A stretch of 64,000 bases of DNA, from the NCBI GenBank assembly GCA_021810635.1, contig JAJZIH010000010.1:1-64000 (forward strand). Reading direction: 5' to 3'. Under the pieces are notes generated by a model. It was given only the letters and a program-made list of their open reading frames with translations. It was not told where the DNA came from and did no database searches. A program made the translations under genes and the position numbers. This DNA is from Pseudomonadota bacterium (GTDB taxonomy: Bacteria; Pseudomonadota; Gammaproteobacteria; JAKAQQ01). This document shows, one piece after another, positions 60,799 through 64,000 of this stretch (positions are counted from its first letter, which is position 1; each line of letters opens with the position of its first letter).

Positions 60799-62030
60799 TC
60801 CGGTCGGTCGCCTGGTTCCTGCTCGGCCTCCTCCTGGCGGCTGCCGTTGGTGCCCACCTGAAGTGGCGGGTCCGGCGGCGGCGGGCCCGTTCCCCGACCA
60901 GTCTGGGTTACTTCAAGGGACTCCAGTACCTGCTGGACGAACAACCGGATGAGGCGCTGACGGTCTTTTTGAAACTGGCTGACGAAAATCCGGAAATCAT
61001 TGAAATCCAGTTGGCCGTGGCCCGCCTGTTCCGGCGCAAAGGTGAGCTCGAGCGCTCGATCCGCATTCACCAGAATCTTGTGGCCCGGACCCAGCTCGAC
61101 CGCAAGGACCGGCTGATGGCCCTTTACGAACTGGCCTGTGATTATCTTTCGGGCGGGCTATACGACCGGGCGGAGCGTCTGTTTAACGAACTGTTGGAGG
61201 ACAAACCCTGGCGCCGTCCGGCATTGACCCAGCTGATCCAGATCCACGAGAATCAAAAGGACTGGGATGACGCGCTCCGGTTCGCCCACGCTCTTGAACA
61301 GGCCAGTGGGATGAGCTACGGCCGTGCCATGGCCCATTACGAGTGCGAAATGGGGCAAATTGCGCTCGACACCCGTGATCTCAGGGAAGCACGTGAACGG
61401 TTTGGCCGCGCACTGCACCGTGATCCCGGTTCGGTCCGGGCCTACTGGATGATGGGGCAGGTCCTTTGGCTGGAGGACCGGCCGGCCGAGGCCTATCCAC
61501 TGTTCGAGCAGGCCTTCCTGTTGAAACCCCTGCTGGCTCCGGTGACCCTCCGGGAGTTGTGGCAGGCCACCTCCGGCATCCAGCCCAAGGGAGGATTCCA
61601 GAAGGTGCTGCGCAAGGCGGCGCTTGATGACCGGGCCCAGGACGCCGTGGCCCAGGCCCTGATCCTCGATTCTTCGAGTCCCGTGATCGACTACGTATCC
61701 CAGCTGCAGGACTTCCTCGATCGGCATGCCGTCCTGAAGCCGTTCTGCCCGTCCGCCGGTAACGGAGAAGCCTGGGCCCTTCGGGTCCGCGAGTCATTGG
61801 CCCCGATCTTCCGACTGACCTTGCGGTTTTACTGCGAGGAATGTGGGTACAGCCTGCAGGCCCATGTGTGGAAATGTCCCGGCTGCCACTGTTGGGATTC
61901 CTTTTTGCCCCACGAGATTCTGGGGGAACAGCTGAGCGGTCTCGAAAAGAGCCCGCCCACGGCTCTCGTTAACTACCCGCGACTTCCTTTCCGGCCGGCC
62001 CGGCTGGCGAACCCCCGATCCTGGAAATGA
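60795..62030 (+). CDS. lapB: Lipopolysaccharide assembly protein LapB (YciM)
   Basis: N-terminal TM, TPRs (GLQYLLDEQPDEALTVFLKL), C-terminal rubredoxin-like CEECGY...CPGCHCW. Confidence 0.92.
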   Translation: MIRSVAWFLLGLLLAAAVGAHLKWRVRRRRARSPTSLGYFKGLQYLLDEQPDEALTVFLKLADENPEIIEIQLAVARLFRRKGELERSIRIHQNLVARTQLDRKDRLMALYELACDYLSGGLYDRAERLFNELLEDKPWRRPALTQLIQIHENQKDWDDALRFAHALEQASGMSYGRAMAHYECEMGQIALDTRDLREARERFGRALHRDPGSVRAYWMMGQVLWLEDRPAEAYPLFEQAFLLKPLLAPVTLRELWQATSGIQPKGGFQKVLRKAALDDRAQDAVAQALILDSSSPVIDYVSQLQDFLDRHAVLKPFCPSAGNGEAWALRVRESLAPIFRLTLRFYCEECGYSLQAHVWKCPGCHCWDSFLPHEILGEQLSGLEKSPPTALVNYPRLPFRPARLANPRSWK

Positions 62031-62055
62031 TCCATCGAACGGAGAGAGACTGCTG

Positions 62056-62994
62056 ATGAAGCCCATCAAAAAGAAGGACCGGATCCGGACGGCTGTTTTT
62101 CCGGTTGCTGGCCTGGGGACCCGGTTTCTACCCGCGACCAAGGCCAGCCCGAAGGAAATGCTGCCGGTCGTCGACAAGCCCTTGATCCAGTATGCCGTGG
62201 AGGAAGCGCTCGAGGCCGGAGTGGAGACCCTGGTTTTCGTGACGAGCCGGAACAAACGGGCGATCGAGGATCATTTCGACCGCGTCCATGAGCTGGAGAG
62301 CGAGCTTCGGTTACGTGAGAAGCAGTCATTATTGAATAAAATCATTAATATAGTACCAGAACATGCGACAACGGTTTATCTTCGGCAGCCGGCCGCACTG
62401 GGGCTCGGCCATGCCGTTCTTTGTGCCGCCTCCATCCTTGGGAACAGTCCCTTTTACGTGATCCTGGCCGATGATCTCATCCAGTACCCGAATCCACAAT
62501 CCGGCAACGTGCTCGAACAGCTGCATGCCGTCTATGAAGCGCATGCCGCGAGTGTCGTGGCCCTGGAACGGGTTCCCGTGGACCATGTCTCCCGCTATGG
62601 GATCGTCAAGCCCGAGCCGGTCTCACCCCGGCTTTTCCGGATCGAATCGTTTGTCGAAAAACCCGAGATCGCCGAAGCCCCCTCCGATTTGGCCGTGATC
62701 GGACGCTACCTCCTCACGCCAGAAATTCTCAACTGCCTTCGCGAAACCGAACAGGGTCGGGGAGGGGAGATCCAGCTGACCGACGCACTCAGCCGGCTCC
62801 TCACCCTTGAACCGGTTTATGGCTGCGCTTTCGAAGGGATCCGCTATGACTGTGGCGACAAGCTGGGTTACCTCCAGGCCTGCGTGGAATACGCCTTGCG
62901 CCATCCGGATCTCAGTGCCGATTTTGCGGACTATCTCATGAGTCGGGTCCGGAGACTCCAAGAGACGCAACGGAAATCAGGAAGTGGAGCCTGA
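62056..62994 (+). CDS. galU: UTP-glucose-1-phosphate uridylyltransferase
   Basis: RTAVFPVAGLGTRFLPATKASPKEMLPVVDKPLIQYAVEEA. Confidence 0.95.
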   Translation: MKPIKKKDRIRTAVFPVAGLGTRFLPATKASPKEMLPVVDKPLIQYAVEEALEAGVETLVFVTSRNKRAIEDHFDRVHELESELRLREKQSLLNKIINIVPEHATTVYLRQPAALGLGHAVLCAASILGNSPFYVILADDLIQYPNPQSGNVLEQLHAVYEAHAASVVALERVPVDHVSRYGIVKPEPVSPRLFRIESFVEKPEIAEAPSDLAVIGRYLLTPEILNCLRETEQGRGGEIQLTDALSRLLTLEPVYGCAFEGIRYDCGDKLGYLQACVEYALRHPDLSADFADYLMSRVRRLQETQRKSGSGA

Positions 62995-63058
62995 GGGTCG
63001 CGGAAGGTCGAGATTTTTTGACGCGTCTACCTTCCCCTTGTAAAATGCCCCACGTGGT

Positions 63059-63134
63059 TCCCCGGTAGCTCAGCTGGTAGAGCAGGTGACTGTTAATCAC
63101 CGGGTCGGCGGTTCGAGTCCGTCCCGGGGAGCCA
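63059..63134 (+). tRNA. tRNA-Asn (anticodon GTT), CCA encoded
   Basis: TCCCCGGTAGCTCAGCTGGTAGAGCAGGTGACTGTTAATCACCGGGTCGGCGGTTCGAGTCCGTCCCGGGGAGCCA. Confidence 0.95.
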
Positions 63135-63269
63135 ATTGGACCCGGTGGGATTCGGGTTGTATTTCGTGTGACAGCCTCCGCCGGTGAATGACGGGACCGA
63201 AAAAGCCGGGGACCGGCCCGTGTCAAAGGCCGTGTAGGGGGTTGTAAGCCAAAACCGCCGAAAATTCCG

Positions 63270-63385
63270 TCAGCTCAAGTCCAGCCCGGCGACAATGGCA
63301 TCCAGGTCGATCAACTTCCCATCGCTGTGAAAGGTGTAGTGCCCGTTCAGCAGGATATGCCGCCACGCCGTAGGTGAAATCTGCG
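63270..63385 (-). pseudogene. Tn3-family transposase TnpA, C-terminal remnant
   Basis: Minus-strand translation ITQISPTAWRHILLNGHYTFHSDGKLIDLDAIVAGLDLS*; stop codon lies inside the left IR, as usual for tnpA. Confidence 0.75.
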
Positions 63386-63663
63386 TGATCTGCGCCGATA
63401 CCTATGTCCGCGCTCGCATCGACACCAACACCAACACCAACACCAAGGTACGCGCTGCTGACGCGCTCGAAGCAATGGGACTATCCATCTCGGACGCTAT
63501 CCGTTTACTGATGCTGCGCGTGGCAGAGGAGCGCCGTTTGCCATTCGACGTGAAGGTCCCCAACTCGACCACGCGCAAAGCCATTGCCGAGCTGGAAGCA
63601 GGCAAGGGCAAGAAGTTCGCCAACGTCGATGATCTGATGGCAGACCTGCATGCGGACGATTGA
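63385..63663 (+). CDS. RelB/DinJ-family antitoxin
   Basis: DTYVRARID...MGLSISDAIRLLMLRVAEERRLPFDVKVPNSTTRKAIAELEAGKGKKFANVDDLMADLHADD; GTG start and first codons may be altered by a deletion junction. Confidence 0.85.
   Translation: MICADTYVRARIDTNTNTNTKVRAADALEAMGLSISDAIRLLMLRVAEERRLPFDVKVPNSTTRKAIAELEAGKGKKFANVDDLMADLHADD
63423..63446 (+). repeat. 4 x 6-bp tandem repeat (CACCAA) inside the antitoxin
   Basis: CACCAACACCAACACCAACACCAA, encoding TNTNTNTK. Confidence 0.9.
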
Positions 63664-63931
63664 TCTCGCCTCATCCTTCAAACGCGATTACAAACGTGAG
63701 GCCAAGGGGCAATAGCGGGCCGTGCTCGATAGCGAGCTGAAACCTGTTCTCGTGGCCTTGGCGACCGATCAGCCGCTCGATGCCAGATACCGCGACCATG
63801 ATCTGAGCGGCGATTGGGCGGGTTACCGCGAATGCCACGTCAAGCCAGACCTGCTGCAGATTTATCGCAAGTCAGATACCGACACCCTGAGACTGGCCCG
63901 GCTTGGCTCGCACAGCGAGCTTTTCGGGTGA
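63650..63931 (+). pseudogene. YafQ/RelE-family toxin interrupted by in-frame TAG at codon 22 (63713-63715)
   Basis: MRTIDLASSFKRDYKREAKGQ*RAVLDSELKPVLVALATDQPLDARYRDHDLSGDWAGYRECHVKPDLLQIYRKSDTDTLRLARLGSHSELFG; start overlaps the antitoxin stop. Confidence 0.88.
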
Positions 63932-64000
63932 GCTTGGGCTGACGGAATTTTCGGCGGTTTGGGCTTACAACCCCAACCCGCGCACCGGCAAGGCGCAGAA

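Larger units (their letters stand above)
63238..63974. mobile_element. Tn3-family-like mini-element: 42-bp inverted repeats flanking a tnpA 3' remnant and a TA pair
   Basis: Left IR GGGGTTGTAAGCCAAAACCGCCGAAAATTCCGTCAGCTCAAG (63238-63279) and right IR, reverse complement GGGGTTGTAAGCCCAAACCGCCGAAAATTCCGTCAGCCCAAG (63933-63974), 40/42 identical, starting with GGGG. Confidence 0.82.

Noticed and set aside
62325-62365. AT-rich patch inside galU
   Set aside because: Lies within a conserved, continuous coding frame (LLNKIINIVPEHATTVYL); probably local codon choice.
26428-63931. TAG reassignment (e.g. pyrrolysine or a recoded genetic code)
   Set aside because: TAG terminates many intact housekeeping genes in this window (pgsA, serC, rpsA, hpnB and others); no PylT/PylS-like genes seen. 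Nonsense mutation is simpler.
1-64000. CRISPR arrays, prophage or rRNA genes
   Set aside because: No regularly spaced repeats, phage structural genes or rRNA sequence seen.

Overview
A GC-rich proteobacterial chromosomal segment (gene order looks gammaproteobacterial) made mostly of housekeeping blocks. In order: fumC-nudix-mazG-K+ channel; a lysine-catabolism-like operon (saccharopine/lysine dehydrogenase + ALDH7 + uppP); TetR + tripartite RND efflux; icd; uvrY/gacA-like-NHL/thioredoxin-uvrC-pgsA; a degenerate accessory island (S9 peptidase, hipBA, IS630/IS30/IS256 remnants, a truncated RelE/HigB-like toxin) abutting an inverted tRNA Gly-Cys-Leu cluster; LOG protein, S9/DPP4 peptidase, acyl-CoA dehydrogenase; complete ccmABCDEFGHI; MipA, PAP2; a yciK/mupP/ubiG/mtaD/mtnA/gyrA cluster carrying an hpnB + squalene-synthase-like insertion; serC-hisC-cmk-rpsA-ihfB-lapA-lapB-galU; tRNA-Asn. 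At the right edge is a ~737-bp Tn3-family-like mini-element with 42-bp inverted repeats, a tnpA 3' remnant and a RelB/YafQ-type toxin-antitoxin pair. The most striking pattern is that all three type II TA toxin loci visible here are disrupted while cognate antitoxins or operators remain: hipA and the yafQ-like toxin each carry one in-frame TAG in an otherwise open frame, and the HigB-like toxin is cut after about 19 codons by IS debris. All calls are from reading the sequence and the supplied ORF track; no searches were run.
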